A stretch of 29,412 nucleotides of DNA, taken from Prevotella sp. CAG:1320 (GTDB taxonomy: Bacteria; Bacteroidota; Bacteroidia; Bacteroidales; Bacteroidaceae). Made by a program: the position numbers and the translations under genes. Below are positions 20,936-28,316 of this stretch, one piece after another. The stretch is taken from NCBI GenBank assembly GCA_000435635.1, contig FR882138.1, positions 1-29,412 of the forward strand. The letters run 5' to 3'. How positions within the stretch are numbered: the stretch's first letter is position 1; every line of letters begins with the position of its first letter. The notes beneath the pieces were generated by a model. That model saw only the letters and a list, made by a program, of their open reading frames with translations. It was not told the DNA's origin and made no database searches.

Positions 20936-22207
20936 TTACCATTTGTCGTGTGTCACGATATCATCCGCCCACCTGTGGTCCTTGGGGAAGTCTTCCCCTC
21001 CCCAGGCTTTCACTTGCGTCCACGGCTGCGGTGCGTCTGTCCAAAAGAGAGCGTCCGCGGGCAAGCCCAAGGGCATGAAGGCGAGCGAAGCCATATACAA
21101 GGAGCCATTGTTGGTATATATGTCGGCCACGTTGGGCTGGCTGCCACAGAAGCCAATGGTGAGAAAGCCGGCCTCGTTGTAGTTGTCTTGGGTGTCAAAC
21201 ATGCGGTGCATCACTTTTGTCAAGGCCGCTCTCACCTGTCCGTTGCTCAAGTCTTGTGGCAGTCGTTGGTACCAAGCCAAGAGGGCGAGGGGCTGCATGG
21301 CGGCCAGACGATAAGGCGTGCTGCGGCCAAAAACGGGAAACGTGCCCTCGGGGGAGATGAAACGCTCCAATATCAAGGCGAACTTCTGCGCCCGTTTTAA
21401 GGCCCTGTCCCAATATTTCTGGTAATCCAGGCGGCTGTTGACCCTCGCGTCCACCATGGCCTGCAAGGTTTCCAGGTACATGGGGTGGAAAACGTAGCTG
21501 CTGTAATAGTCAAAAGCGAATACGGGACCATCAGCATACCATCCGTCTCCCACATACCACTCCTCTACTTTCCGGCAAGCTGAGTTCACCCGGTATTCAT
21601 CAAAAGGCATCCCAGCCTTGGCCATGAAGCTTTCTATGGTACTGGAGAAAAGCAGCCAGTTAGTATAAGGCGGGTCTATGCGCCTCATCTTGGTGAACTC
21701 CTTCCTGTAGCGATCTTTCGTCACGGAGTCCAGAGGCACCCAAAGCGCATCGTATGCCCTAAGGAAACTTTCCGCCACATAGGCGGCATCCACCAGGTTC
21801 TGCCCTGCAATACCCCAATGCAGGTAGTCGGGCGACCGTGGATCCACAGCGTTCCTGTAGCTGGCCAAAGCCCATTCCCTGAGTTGCTTGCGCTGCTTAC
21901 CCTCCGCAGTGTCGTCATCGGGCAAGGCCAGCCAGGGAGCGATGCCTGCCATCAACCTGCCGAAGCATTCCATATAGGTCACCCGCTTGTCTCGTCCATC
22001 CCAACTGGGCGAGACTTCCACCAGCATTTCCCGCTGCAGCTTTCCCTGCGCCATACGCTCCAGCACAGGCCGCGCCATACGATAAGCCTGCTCGCACCAA
22101 TAAGCCCGATCGTCCTTCGCCGCCTCTTTCTTCTTGGCGGCGTACGCTTGCGCAGGCAACAGCAAGGCCAACGCTAGCAGGGTCATGCCCATCCATCGTC
22201 TCATCAT
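20936..22207 (-). CDS. Secreted DUF2264 family protein
   Basis: 423 residues with a signal peptide (MMRRWMGMTLLALALLLPAQAYA); the second Met at 22204 is an equally possible start. The body reads as an (alpha/alpha)-barrel-like DUF2264 domain: MLVEVSPSWDGRDKRVTYMECFGRLMAGIAPWLAL, NLVDAAYVAESFLRAYDALW, PPYTNWLLFSSTIESFMAKAG, WYVGDGWYADGPVFAFDYYSSYVFHPMYLETL, and EGTFPVFGRSTPYRLAAMQPLALL. Members of this family recur next to pectin-degrading glycosidases in Bacteroidetes, and the barrel fold is shared with GH88/GH105-like enzymes, so a glycoside-cleaving role on uronic-acid-containing oligosaccharides is plausible but inferred. First gene of the minus-strand operon, sharing a 277-base divergent control region with the GH53 gene. 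Confidence 0.85.
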   Translation of the reverse strand: MMRRWMGMTLLALALLLPAQAYAAKKKEAAKDDRAYWCEQAYRMARPVLERMAQGKLQREMLVEVSPSWDGRDKRVTYMECFGRLMAGIAPWLALPDDDTAEGKQRKQLREWALASYRNAVDPRSPDYLHWGIAGQNLVDAAYVAESFLRAYDALWVPLDSVTKDRYRKEFTKMRRIDPPYTNWLLFSSTIESFMAKAGMPFDEYRVNSACRKVEEWYVGDGWYADGPVFAFDYYSSYVFHPMYLETLQAMVDARVNSRLDYQKYWDRALKRAQKFALILERFISPEGTFPVFGRSTPYRLAAMQPLALLAWYQRLPQDLSNGQVRAALTKVMHRMFDTQDNYNEAGFLTIGFCGSQPNVADIYTNNGSLYMASLAFMPLGLPADALFWTDAPQPWTQVKAWGGEDFPKDHRWADDIVTHDKW

Positions 22208-22255
22208 TGAACACTAGATTTAAAGGTTGATACTTAGGGTAGTAACTATGTGTCG

Positions 22256-22263
22256 CGAAGATA
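22256..22263 (-). promoter_or_regulatory. -7 box (TATCTTCG) for the DUF2264-GH105/GH2 operon
   Basis: TATCTTCG on the minus strand, followed by CGAC, lies 48 bases before the DUF2264 start. The same octamer precedes argS. No clear -33 element. Confidence 0.5.
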
Positions 22264-22449
22264 ATCAATTTTATCGGAAAAGCCAGCGAGGTAATGAATA
22301 AATTGCCCAAAGAACACTTATTTTTGAAAACTTTTCGCCAGTGAGATGACAAGCGCGCCAAAGCCTTTCGTGGAACGGTAGAAAAAGTCTCCTCCTCCGC
22401 GTATTCCATAATTATTGCGTCAGAGAGAGAAGCGAACGGGAAAAATTCG

Positions 22450-22457
22450 TATATTTG
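22450..22457 (+). promoter_or_regulatory. -7 box (TATATTTG) for the GH53 gene
   Basis: TATATTTG matches TAnnTTTG and lies 27 bases upstream of the ATG at 22485. It shows that an upstream in-frame TTG at 22455 falls inside the promoter and is not the start. Confidence 0.65.
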
Positions 22458-22484
22458 CGCATAGAAACTAATTTACGAACCCTT

Positions 22485-23786
22485 ATGATGAGAAAAATCT
22501 TATTCACCATGCTTGCGTTGGCAGCCGTCCTGCCAACCCTGTCGCAAGAACGCTTCGTGGGCGGAGACATCTCGCTGCTGCCCTCTTACGTGGAGAACGG
22601 AGCGGAGTATTATGACCACCAGGGCCAACCCATCGCCGATCCATTGGCTTTTTTCCAGCAACAAGGCATGAACGCCATGCGCGTGCGCCTCTTCGTAGAC
22701 CCCTCCCAGGCTCCCGAGCAGGAGAAAGGAGAGGGCGTACGACAAGACCTGGAATACGTCAAGCGATTGGGGAAGCAAATCAAGGACGCGGGGATGAAAC
22801 TCATGCTCGACTTCCATTACTCCGACTCCTGGGCAGACCCCGGCAAGCAATTCACCCCGCAAGACTGGGTAGCCCTCGATGATGGACAATTGGCGGAGCG
22901 CGTCCACGACTATACCCGAGACGTGCTCAGGGAAATGAAGGCCTACGGGGCAGAGCCGGACTTCATACAGACAGGCAACGAGATCAGCTACGGCATGATG
23001 TGGGGCGAGCGGGGAGCTGCCGAAGAAAACCTGCTCCACTGCTGGCCCTCCAGCCCCGAGGCCAACTGGGCTCGTTTCACCCGTCTGCTCGTCCAGGCCA
23101 CGAAGGCTTGCCGCGAGGAGTGTCCACAGGCTAAAATCGTGCTACACGTAGAGCGGGTGTCCACTAGCCAGCAAAAAGATAACCAAGACTACGCCGCGCT
23201 GAAGAATTATTACGAGAAAATGACCACCGCCCAGATAGACTACGACATCATCGGCCTGAGCTACTACCCCTACTTCCACGGCACCATGGAGGAACTGGAG
23301 GGAGCCATCCAGTACCTGGAGCAGGCCTATCCCGAAAAAGAAATCATGCTCGTGGAGGCGGGCTATTGCGCCCACGATGCCATCAACGGCACTTTCGACT
23401 ACACCTACAAGTATCCCGTCTCCGACCAAGGCCAGGCCAACTTCACCCGCGACCTCATCACCATGCTAAAGCGACACGAACGAGTGACTGGCCTATTCTG
23501 GTGGTTCATGGAAGCCAACGAGCATGGACTGGACTGGAACACGGAGCGAGTGACCGACGCTTGGTATAACGCCTCCCTCTTTGACAACCACACGGGGCAT
23601 GCCACCTCGGCTCTCTCATTGTTGAAAGACTTCCTGGAGAGGGGCAGCACCGATATAGCGCAAGTAGAGACCCCACAAAACCAAAGCAAAAATAACCACT
23701 GGTATACCCTTGACGGCAAGCGGCTCCCCTCCGCACCCACCGCCAAGGGCCTCTACATCCACAATGGAAACAAAGTAATGCGCTGA
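22485..23786 (+). CDS. GH53 arabinogalactan endo-beta-1,4-galactanase, secreted
   Basis: Cuts the beta-1,4-galactan backbone of type I arabinogalactan. 433 residues from ATG 22485 (or 22488), starting MMRKILFTMLALAAVLPTLSQ, a signal peptide. GH53 features: FVGGDISLLPSYVENGAEYYD, GMNAMRVRLFVDPS, KLMLDFHYSDSWADPGKQFTPQDW, the acid/base Glu in FIQTGNEISYGMMWG and the nucleophile Glu in IMLVEAGYCAHD, with LSYYPYFHGTMEEL between. The catalytic domain ends near residue 390; a ~40-residue tail rich in Asn/Gln leads to WYTLDGKRLPSAPTAKGLYIHNGNKV, a motif I associate with C-termini of secreted Prevotella proteins. It is divergent from the DUF2264/GH105-GH2/GH51 genes, which would further process its galacto-oligosaccharides. 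Confidence 0.94.
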   Translation: MMRKILFTMLALAAVLPTLSQERFVGGDISLLPSYVENGAEYYDHQGQPIADPLAFFQQQGMNAMRVRLFVDPSQAPEQEKGEGVRQDLEYVKRLGKQIKDAGMKLMLDFHYSDSWADPGKQFTPQDWVALDDGQLAERVHDYTRDVLREMKAYGAEPDFIQTGNEISYGMMWGERGAAEENLLHCWPSSPEANWARFTRLLVQATKACREECPQAKIVLHVERVSTSQQKDNQDYAALKNYYEKMTTAQIDYDIIGLSYYPYFHGTMEELEGAIQYLEQAYPEKEIMLVEAGYCAHDAINGTFDYTYKYPVSDQGQANFTRDLITMLKRHERVTGLFWWFMEANEHGLDWNTERVTDAWYNASLFDNHTGHATSALSLLKDFLERGSTDIAQVETPQNQSKNNHWYTLDGKRLPSAPTAKGLYIHNGNKVMR

Positions 23787-23847
23787 GAAAGCAGCTTTCA
23801 AAAAGGCAACAAACAGAAAACACATTGCTCTTACGCTCGCGGGAAAA

Positions 23848-23883
23848 TGAACATAAGTGACTTGGGTAAGTCACTTATGTTCA
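23848..23883. terminator. 16-bp perfect palindromic hairpin after the GH53 gene
   Basis: TGAACATAAGTGACTT (23848-23863) and its exact complement (23868-23883) flank a GGGT loop, 62 bases after the GH53 stop. There is no T-run. The core ACTTGGGTAAGT is like the AGTTGGGCAAGT core of the hairpin at 5125-5156. Confidence 0.55.
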
Positions 23884-23948
23884 ACAAAGTCGCAACGAAA
23901 ATAGCCAAATAATCAAGCCGCACGGCCTGCTATTTGCCAATTTATTCG

Positions 23949-23956
23949 TATCTTCG
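23949..23956 (+). promoter_or_regulatory. -7 box (TATCTTCG) for argS
   Basis: TATCTTCG, followed by CGAC, lies 44 bases before the argS ATG. The third T of the usual TTTG is replaced by C, as in the DUF2264 promoter. Confidence 0.5.
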
Positions 23957-23999
23957 CGACTGCGAAAAAACATATATACATATTTTATAATATAAGCAC

Positions 24000-25817
24000 A
24001 TGAACATCGAGAGCCAAATAACCCAGACCGCGATAGAGGCCGTCAAGCAGCTCTACGGGCAGGAAGTGAGCACCGATAGCTTGCAACCGCAGAAAACGAA
24101 AAGCAACTTCCAGGGCAACCTGACACTGGTGGTATTCCCCCTGCTCAAGATATCCAGGAAGAAACCCGAGGATACCGCTGAGGAAATAGGCGCTTACCTC
24201 AAGGAGCACTGCGAGGCTGTGGCCGACTACAACGTGGTGAAAGGCTTCCTCAACCTCACCATCTCCACCGAGGCATGGGTAGGCCTGCTCAACGACATCA
24301 ACGCCCAGCCCCATTTCGGGGAGAGGCGACCCACGGAGGACAGTCTGCTGGTAATGGTGGAGTATTCATCGCCCAACACCAACAAGCCCTTGCACCTGGG
24401 TCACGTGCGCAACAACCTGTTGGGATGGAGCCTGGCCAAGATTATGGAGGCCAACGGCAACAAAGTCATCAAGACCAACATCGTGAACGACCGCGGCATA
24501 CACATCTGCAAGTCCATGCTGGCCTGGTTGAAGTGGGGCAATGGCGAGACTCCAGAGAGCAGCGGCAAGAAAGGCGACCACCTGATAGGCGACTACTACG
24601 TGGCGTTCGATAAGCACTACCGCGAGGAGTGCGCCCAGCTGAAGGCGGAATACATCGCCCAGGGCATGGACGAGGAAAAGGCCGAGGAGAAAGCCAAGGC
24701 CGAGGCTCCTCTCATCAAGGAAGCCCACGAGATGCTGGTGAAATGGGAGCAGGGCGACCCCGAGGTGCGCGCCCTCTGGCAGCGCATGAACGAGTGGGTG
24801 TACGCCGGTTTCGACGAGACCTACAAGGCATTGGGCGTGAGCTTCGACAAGATATATTATGAGTCGAACACCTACCTGGAGGGAAAGAAGAAGGTGGAAG
24901 AGGGACTGGCAAAAGGCCTTTTCTTCCGCAAGGAGGACAACAGCGTGTGGGCTGACCTCACCGACGAGGGACTGGACCAGAAGCTGCTCTTGAGGGCCGA
25001 TGGCACCAGCGTCTACATGACGCAAGACATCGGCACGGCAGACATGCGCTTCCGCGACTTTCCCATCGACAAGATGATTTACGTGGTGGGCAACGAGCAG
25101 AACTACCACTTCCAGGTGCTCTCCATCCTGCTCGACAGGCTGGGCTTCAAGTGGGGAAAGGACTTGGTGCACTTCTCCTACGGCATGGTGGAGCTGCCTA
25201 ACGGCAAGATGAAGAGCCGCGAGGGAACCGTGGTGGACGCTGACGACCTGATAGCCGCCATGATAGCCGAGGCACGCCAGACCAGTGACGAACTGGGCAA
25301 GTTCAAGGACATGAGCGAGGAGGAAAAACAGGAGATAGCCCGCATAGTGGGCATGGGAGCCTTGAAATATTTCATCCTCAAGGTGGACGCACGCAAGAAC
25401 ATGCTCTTCAATCCCGAGGAAAGTATCGACTTCAACGGCAACACGGGTCCTTTCATTCAATATACCTACGCCCGCATACGCAGCGTGATGCGCAAGGCCG
25501 AAGCCGACGGACTGCAAATACCTGCCGCCTTGCCCGCCAACGCTCCGCTCAACGAGAAGGAAATCAACCTCATACAGAAGCTCAATGACTATGGCGCGGC
25601 CGTGGCGCAAGCTGGCCAGGATTATTCCCCCAGCGGCATCGCCAACTACTGCTATGAGCTGACCAAGGAGTTCAACCAGTTCTATCACGACTACTCCATC
25701 CTCAACGCCGAAAGCCAAGAGGAGAAAATCACCCGACTGGTATTGGCCAACAACGTGGGCAAGGTCATCAAGAACGGCATGGCCCTGCTGGGCATCGAGG
25801 TGCCTGAGCGCATGTAG
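24000..25817 (+). CDS. argS: Arginine--tRNA ligase
   Basis: Charges tRNA-Arg with arginine; class I synthetase of 605 residues, a normal length for Bacteroidales. The N-terminal ~110 residues are the Add-1 domain for tRNA binding (GNLTLVVFPLLKISRKKPEDTAEEIGAYL, YNVVKGFLNLTIS). The HIGH motif reads HLGH at 132-135 within EYSSPNTNKPLHLGHVRNN, and the KMSKS-equivalent is KMKSREGT at 403-410. DRGIHICKSMLAW and YVVGNEQNYHFQVL are further family signatures. The C-terminal anticodon-binding helical bundle ends with GMALLGIEVPERM. ATG 24000 is the first in-frame start after the promoter box. It is followed after 2 bases by the RNase H gene, so both are one transcript. Confidence 0.97.
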   Translation: MNIESQITQTAIEAVKQLYGQEVSTDSLQPQKTKSNFQGNLTLVVFPLLKISRKKPEDTAEEIGAYLKEHCEAVADYNVVKGFLNLTISTEAWVGLLNDINAQPHFGERRPTEDSLLVMVEYSSPNTNKPLHLGHVRNNLLGWSLAKIMEANGNKVIKTNIVNDRGIHICKSMLAWLKWGNGETPESSGKKGDHLIGDYYVAFDKHYREECAQLKAEYIAQGMDEEKAEEKAKAEAPLIKEAHEMLVKWEQGDPEVRALWQRMNEWVYAGFDETYKALGVSFDKIYYESNTYLEGKKKVEEGLAKGLFFRKEDNSVWADLTDEGLDQKLLLRADGTSVYMTQDIGTADMRFRDFPIDKMIYVVGNEQNYHFQVLSILLDRLGFKWGKDLVHFSYGMVELPNGKMKSREGTVVDADDLIAAMIAEARQTSDELGKFKDMSEEEKQEIARIVGMGALKYFILKVDARKNMLFNPEESIDFNGNTGPFIQYTYARIRSVMRKAEADGLQIPAALPANAPLNEKEINLIQKLNDYGAAVAQAGQDYSPSGIANYCYELTKEFNQFYHDYSILNAESQEEKITRLVLANNVGKVIKNGMALLGIEVPERM

Positions 25818-25819
25818 GC

Positions 25820-26293
25820 ATGGCAAAGAAGAAACTGGAAAACCCGCCTGAGTGGCGAAACGATACCGTGCTGCCACTGCCGCTGGAGGTGAAAGCCAAC
25901 GCCTGGGCAGTGGACGCGGGCTGCAGCGGAAACCCTGGCCCCATGGAATACCAGGCCATAGACCTGGCCACAGGGGAAAAGGTGTTCCACTACGGCCCAT
26001 TGCATGGCACCAATAACATTGGCGAGTTCCTGGCCATCGTCCATGCGCTGGCCTTGATGGAGCAAAGGGGCATCACCGACAAGGTCATCTACAGCGACAG
26101 CGTGAACGCCATGCTCTGGGTAAGCAAGAAGCAGTGCAAGACCAAACTGGAGCGCACGCCACAGACCGCCGAGCTTTACGACATTATCGCCAGGGCAGAA
26201 GCATGGTTGCGCACCCACGCCGTCAAGACTCCCATCCTGAAGTGGGAAACCAAGAAATGGGGGGAAATTCCCGCCGACTTCGGCAGGAAGTAA
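25820..26293 (+). CDS. rnhA: Ribonuclease H type 1 family protein
   Basis: Predicted to cut the RNA strand of RNA-DNA hybrids. 157 residues. The RNase H fold is visible with all four acidic residues: Asp in AWAVDAGCSGNPGP, Glu in NNIGEFLAIVHAL, Asp in VIYSDSVNAMLWV, and the last Asp in WGEIPADFGRK at the C-terminus. The first ~28 residues (KKKLENPPEWRNDTVLPLP) are a basic extension before the first strand. The IGEFLA and IPADFGRK motifs are those of the Bacteroidales/Firmicutes form often annotated 'viroplasmin/RNase H family'; a separate viroplasmin (caulimovirus) domain is not present here. The gene starts 2 bases after argS, and the thioesterase gene follows after 27 bases. Confidence 0.88.
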   Translation: MAKKKLENPPEWRNDTVLPLPLEVKANAWAVDAGCSGNPGPMEYQAIDLATGEKVFHYGPLHGTNNIGEFLAIVHALALMEQRGITDKVIYSDSVNAMLWVSKKQCKTKLERTPQTAELYDIIARAEAWLRTHAVKTPILKWETKKWGEIPADFGRK

Positions 26294-26320
26294 ATCATCT
26301 GTCAAAACATCTTCACCTAT

Positions 26321-26797
26321 ATGGACAGCAAACATATCATCAATCCCTGGAAGGAAGTGGAAGGCTACGACTGCTTTGGCTGCTCGCCCGATAACCCCTT
26401 GGGTCTGCACATGGAATTCCAGGAAGAAGGGGAAGACATCGTGTGCCACTGGCATCCGCAGGCCCACTTCCAGGGCTGGGTAAACACCATGCACGGAGGC
26501 ATCCTCTCCACTCTCTGCGACGAGACAGCGGGCTGGGTGGTATTCCGCAAACTGCAAACCACGGGCGTGACCACTCGACTGGACGTGCACTACAAGAAGC
26601 CCGTGATGACCACCGACGATACCATCACCATCCGCGGCCATGTCATCGGGCAGAAGCGCAACCTCGTCACCGTGGCGGTCACGATACAAAACCAATGCGG
26701 GGACACTTGCGTCACCTGCGAGGCCACCTATTACACCTTCCCGCCCGAGAAGGCTCGCGAGATGGGCTTCACCCATTGCCGGGTGGAAGGGGAATAA
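26321..26797 (+). CDS. PaaI-like hotdog-fold thioesterase
   Basis: Predicted acyl-CoA thioesterase of 158 residues with a single hotdog fold. The N-terminal INPWKEVEGYDCFGCSPDNPLGLHMEF carries the C-F-G-C-x-P-x-N-P-x-G-L motif typical of this subgroup. The active-site segment is QGWVNTMHGGILSTLCDETAGW, with the HGG backbone and the Asp of the long helix; RLDVHYKKPV and TIRGHVIGQKRN are the following strands. The substrate cannot be read from the sequence. It probably belongs to the argS-rnhA transcript because it is 27 bases downstream on the same strand. Confidence 0.88.
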   Translation: MDSKHIINPWKEVEGYDCFGCSPDNPLGLHMEFQEEGEDIVCHWHPQAHFQGWVNTMHGGILSTLCDETAGWVVFRKLQTTGVTTRLDVHYKKPVMTTDDTITIRGHVIGQKRNLVTVAVTIQNQCGDTCVTCEATYYTFPPEKAREMGFTHCRVEGE

Positions 26798-26825
26798 ACA
26801 CTGTCACTTTTCACTTTACTACACA

Positions 26826-27644
26826 ATGAACACTAAACAAGCGACCCTTCGCCTCATGAGGCGATTTTTACCGGGACTGGCTCTCATGATGGGCACGCAA
26901 GTCTTCGCGAACCCCATCGAGACAAACACCGTCACGTATCAACTGGCTAACGACTACGCGGAGTGCGAAATCTTGGTGGACGCTCCCGTGGATACGGAAA
27001 GCGACATCGCCTGGAACCTCAACAACTTCATCCACGAGAACCTGCAAACCGTGAAATTAGGAGTCTCCGACAACGTGGCAAGCCCCATCACCCAAGCCAT
27101 GGTGGATCAATGTGGCAAGAAACGCATGGCAGAGATGATGGCCAATATAAAGGAGATTTATGGAGGCGAGAAACCTAACGCCCCCCACATGTACAAGACA
27201 GAGATACGCAAGGAATTCGACAACAACAATCTTGTGACCTATACCGCCACGATATTCACGTATGACGGCGGAGCGCATGGCATGACGCAAAGCACAAGCG
27301 TAACCTACTCTAAAGATCTCGTGATGCGGCTAAGCTACGACAACGCCTTTTCTCCCGAGGGACTCAAGGCCTTGAAACAGGCGTTGAGGGAAGGATTGAA
27401 GAAATACTTCGAGGTGACCACTGACCAGGAACTCATCGGCATGCTCAACGGAGTAGACGACCCTTACGACCTCCCCTTGCCTGGCGGCGACCCGTTTATC
27501 ACCCAGCAGGGACTTGTCTTGCGCTACGCTCCCTACGAGATAGCTCCTTACTCCGCGGGAATGCCCACCGTAACGATACCCTGGACGAAGATACGCTCCC
27601 TGTTGCGCCCCATCGTGGCCGATGATTTCGTGCCAGCGAAGTGA
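26826..27644 (+). CDS. Secreted DUF3298/RsiV-like protein
   Basis: 272 residues from ATG 26826, beginning MNTKQATLRLMRRFLPGLALMMGTQVFA, a signal peptide ending at the VFA site; the frame is open upstream to 26640 but that part overlaps the thioesterase gene and is not coding. The C-terminal half carries DUF3298 marks: VTYTATIFTYDGGAHGMTQSTSVTYS, MRLSYDNAFSPEGLKALKQALREGLKKYF, and QGLVLRYAPYEIAPYSAGMPTVTIPWTKIRSLL. The N-terminal part (NTVTYQLANDYAECEILVDAPVD) corresponds to the DUF4163-like strand-rich domain. The fold is shared with the anti-sigma factor RsiV extracellular domain, but there is no cytoplasmic or membrane-anchor segment, so it is likely a periplasmic protein of unknown role. 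It starts 28 bases after the thioesterase. Confidence 0.8.
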   Translation: MNTKQATLRLMRRFLPGLALMMGTQVFANPIETNTVTYQLANDYAECEILVDAPVDTESDIAWNLNNFIHENLQTVKLGVSDNVASPITQAMVDQCGKKRMAEMMANIKEIYGGEKPNAPHMYKTEIRKEFDNNNLVTYTATIFTYDGGAHGMTQSTSVTYSKDLVMRLSYDNAFSPEGLKALKQALREGLKKYFEVTTDQELIGMLNGVDDPYDLPLPGGDPFITQQGLVLRYAPYEIAPYSAGMPTVTIPWTKIRSLLRPIVADDFVPAK

Positions 27645-27734
27645 TTGTCCCAAATCACGTTACCCAACATCTCCGCTCCCTGTAACGATGCCGCGGAATG
27701 CGCTTTATTGCGTTTTATTTTGGTCTCTCAAGTG

Positions 27735-27818
27735 CTCTATAGACCACTTTCTCTTATTTCTATAGAGCACTTCATCCCATTTCTATAGAACACTTCACCT
27801 CATCTCTATAGAGCACTT
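27735..27818. repeat. Four 23-bp tandem units (YTCTATAGANCACTT plus 8-base spacers)
   Basis: 15-base cores start at 27735, 27758, 27781 and 27804, each YTCTATAGA followed by CC, GC, AC or GC-type bases and ACTT, separated by exactly 8 bases (TCTCTTAT, CATCCCAT, CACCTCAT). Each core holds the palindrome TCTATAGA, and the first is extended into a near-perfect 20-bp palindrome beginning AAGTG at 27730. Confidence 0.85.
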
Positions 27819-27860
27819 GGAAGGTGTTCAGTCGTGAGCTAGACGAAAACTTGTAGAGAC

Positions 27861-28016
27861 GCCTCCTTATTGTCTTTCGGTTTCTCCATATCATATATAT
27901 ATTTGAATTAAAAATCGTGAGCCCAACGAATCGTGCTTTGAACATACCCCAAACTTATTCCGCCATCTTGCCGGCTGAGACGCAAGAATGCGTCTCTACA
28001 GTTTGGCAATAACAGG
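27861..28016. repeat. 156-bp direct repeat, copy 1
   Basis: Base-for-base identical to 28288-28443 (offset 427). On the minus strand it holds the gene-upstream region, an ATG at 27889 and nine following codons matching MEKPKDNKE of the intact copy; after the junction the frame ends quickly, so this is a gene-start remnant and not a gene. Confidence 0.92.
27977..27996. repeat. GAGACGCA-AGAA-TGCGTCTC palindrome, copy 1
   Basis: Perfect 8-bp inverted repeat with a 4-base loop inside the direct repeat; the same palindrome is at 28404-28423. GTAGAGACGC at 27853-27862 is a third half-copy at the left junction of the duplication. Such 'TAGAGACGCA' palindromes are, from memory, abundant in Bacteroidales intergenic DNA. 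Confidence 0.6.
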
Positions 28017-28094
28017 GCTGCGCACATAAAGTGGAATTCGTCGAACATTAATGTCAGCCTCGTGGATGGGAGCGAGCGGTAAAAGAACGGAGGC

Positions 28095-28316
28095 TCACAG
28101 CTTGATATGGTGAATGATATACCGCAAGATAGACTCCTCTCCATCGCCATAGGGCGAGGGAATGAAAAGCAAGGCGCAGACCAACGCGGCGAATATCAAG
28201 CAAATAATCACCGTACCCCACCTTACCAGCGAGGGAGGTATCTCCCCCAGGAGCTGCCTCACTTTCTCTGAGCGCAGCTCTATCTTTGCCTCCTTATTGT
28301 CTTTCGGTTTCTCCAT
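28095..28316 (-). CDS. Small membrane protein resembling the N-terminus of an HlyD-type export adaptor
   Basis: 73 residues. The N-terminal part, AKIELRSEKVRQLLGEIPPSLVRWG, closely resembles the cytoplasmic start of Bacteroidetes HlyD-family membrane fusion proteins, followed by one membrane segment (TVIICLIFAALVCALLFIP, about residues 35-53). HlyD proteins then continue for some 350 residues with coiled-coil and lipoyl domains; here the chain ends after only 20 more residues (PYGDGEESILRYIIHHIKL). The gene sits 143 bases after the ABC exporter, where the adaptor gene is expected. It is either a broken adaptor gene or a small protein derived from one. Its first nine codons lie in the 156-bp repeat, which points to local rearrangement. 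Confidence 0.6.
   Translation of the reverse strand: MEKPKDNKEAKIELRSEKVRQLLGEIPPSLVRWGTVIICLIFAALVCALLFIPSPYGDGEESILRYIIHHIKL

Larger units (their letters stand above)
27645..28094. other. Repeat-rich intergenic region between the DUF3298 gene and the HlyD-like gene
   Basis: 450 bases without a credible gene. It contains a T-rich stretch after the DUF3298 stop (around 27705-27722, possible weak terminator), the four 23-bp tandem units, repeat copy 1, and 78 unique bases before the HlyD-like stop. An open frame at 27908-28150 (minus) spans the repeat junction and is not gene-like. Confidence 0.65.

Noticed and set aside
24366..26000. 544-codon open frame on the minus strand over argS and rnhA
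   Set aside because: Antisense shadow of two well-supported genes; low-complexity His/Leu/Val-rich translation without a domain.
26640..26825. Upstream extension of the DUF3298 gene
   Set aside because: Open in frame but overlaps the thioesterase gene; the ATG at 26826 starts a clean signal peptide.
27735..27818. Possible CRISPR array
   Set aside because: Repeat cores of 15 bases and spacers of 8 bases are much too short, spacers are similar to each other, and no cas gene is present.
27908..28150. 80-codon open frame on the minus strand
   Set aside because: It spans the junction of repeat copy 1 with unique sequence and overlaps the end of the HlyD-like gene in another frame; no domain.
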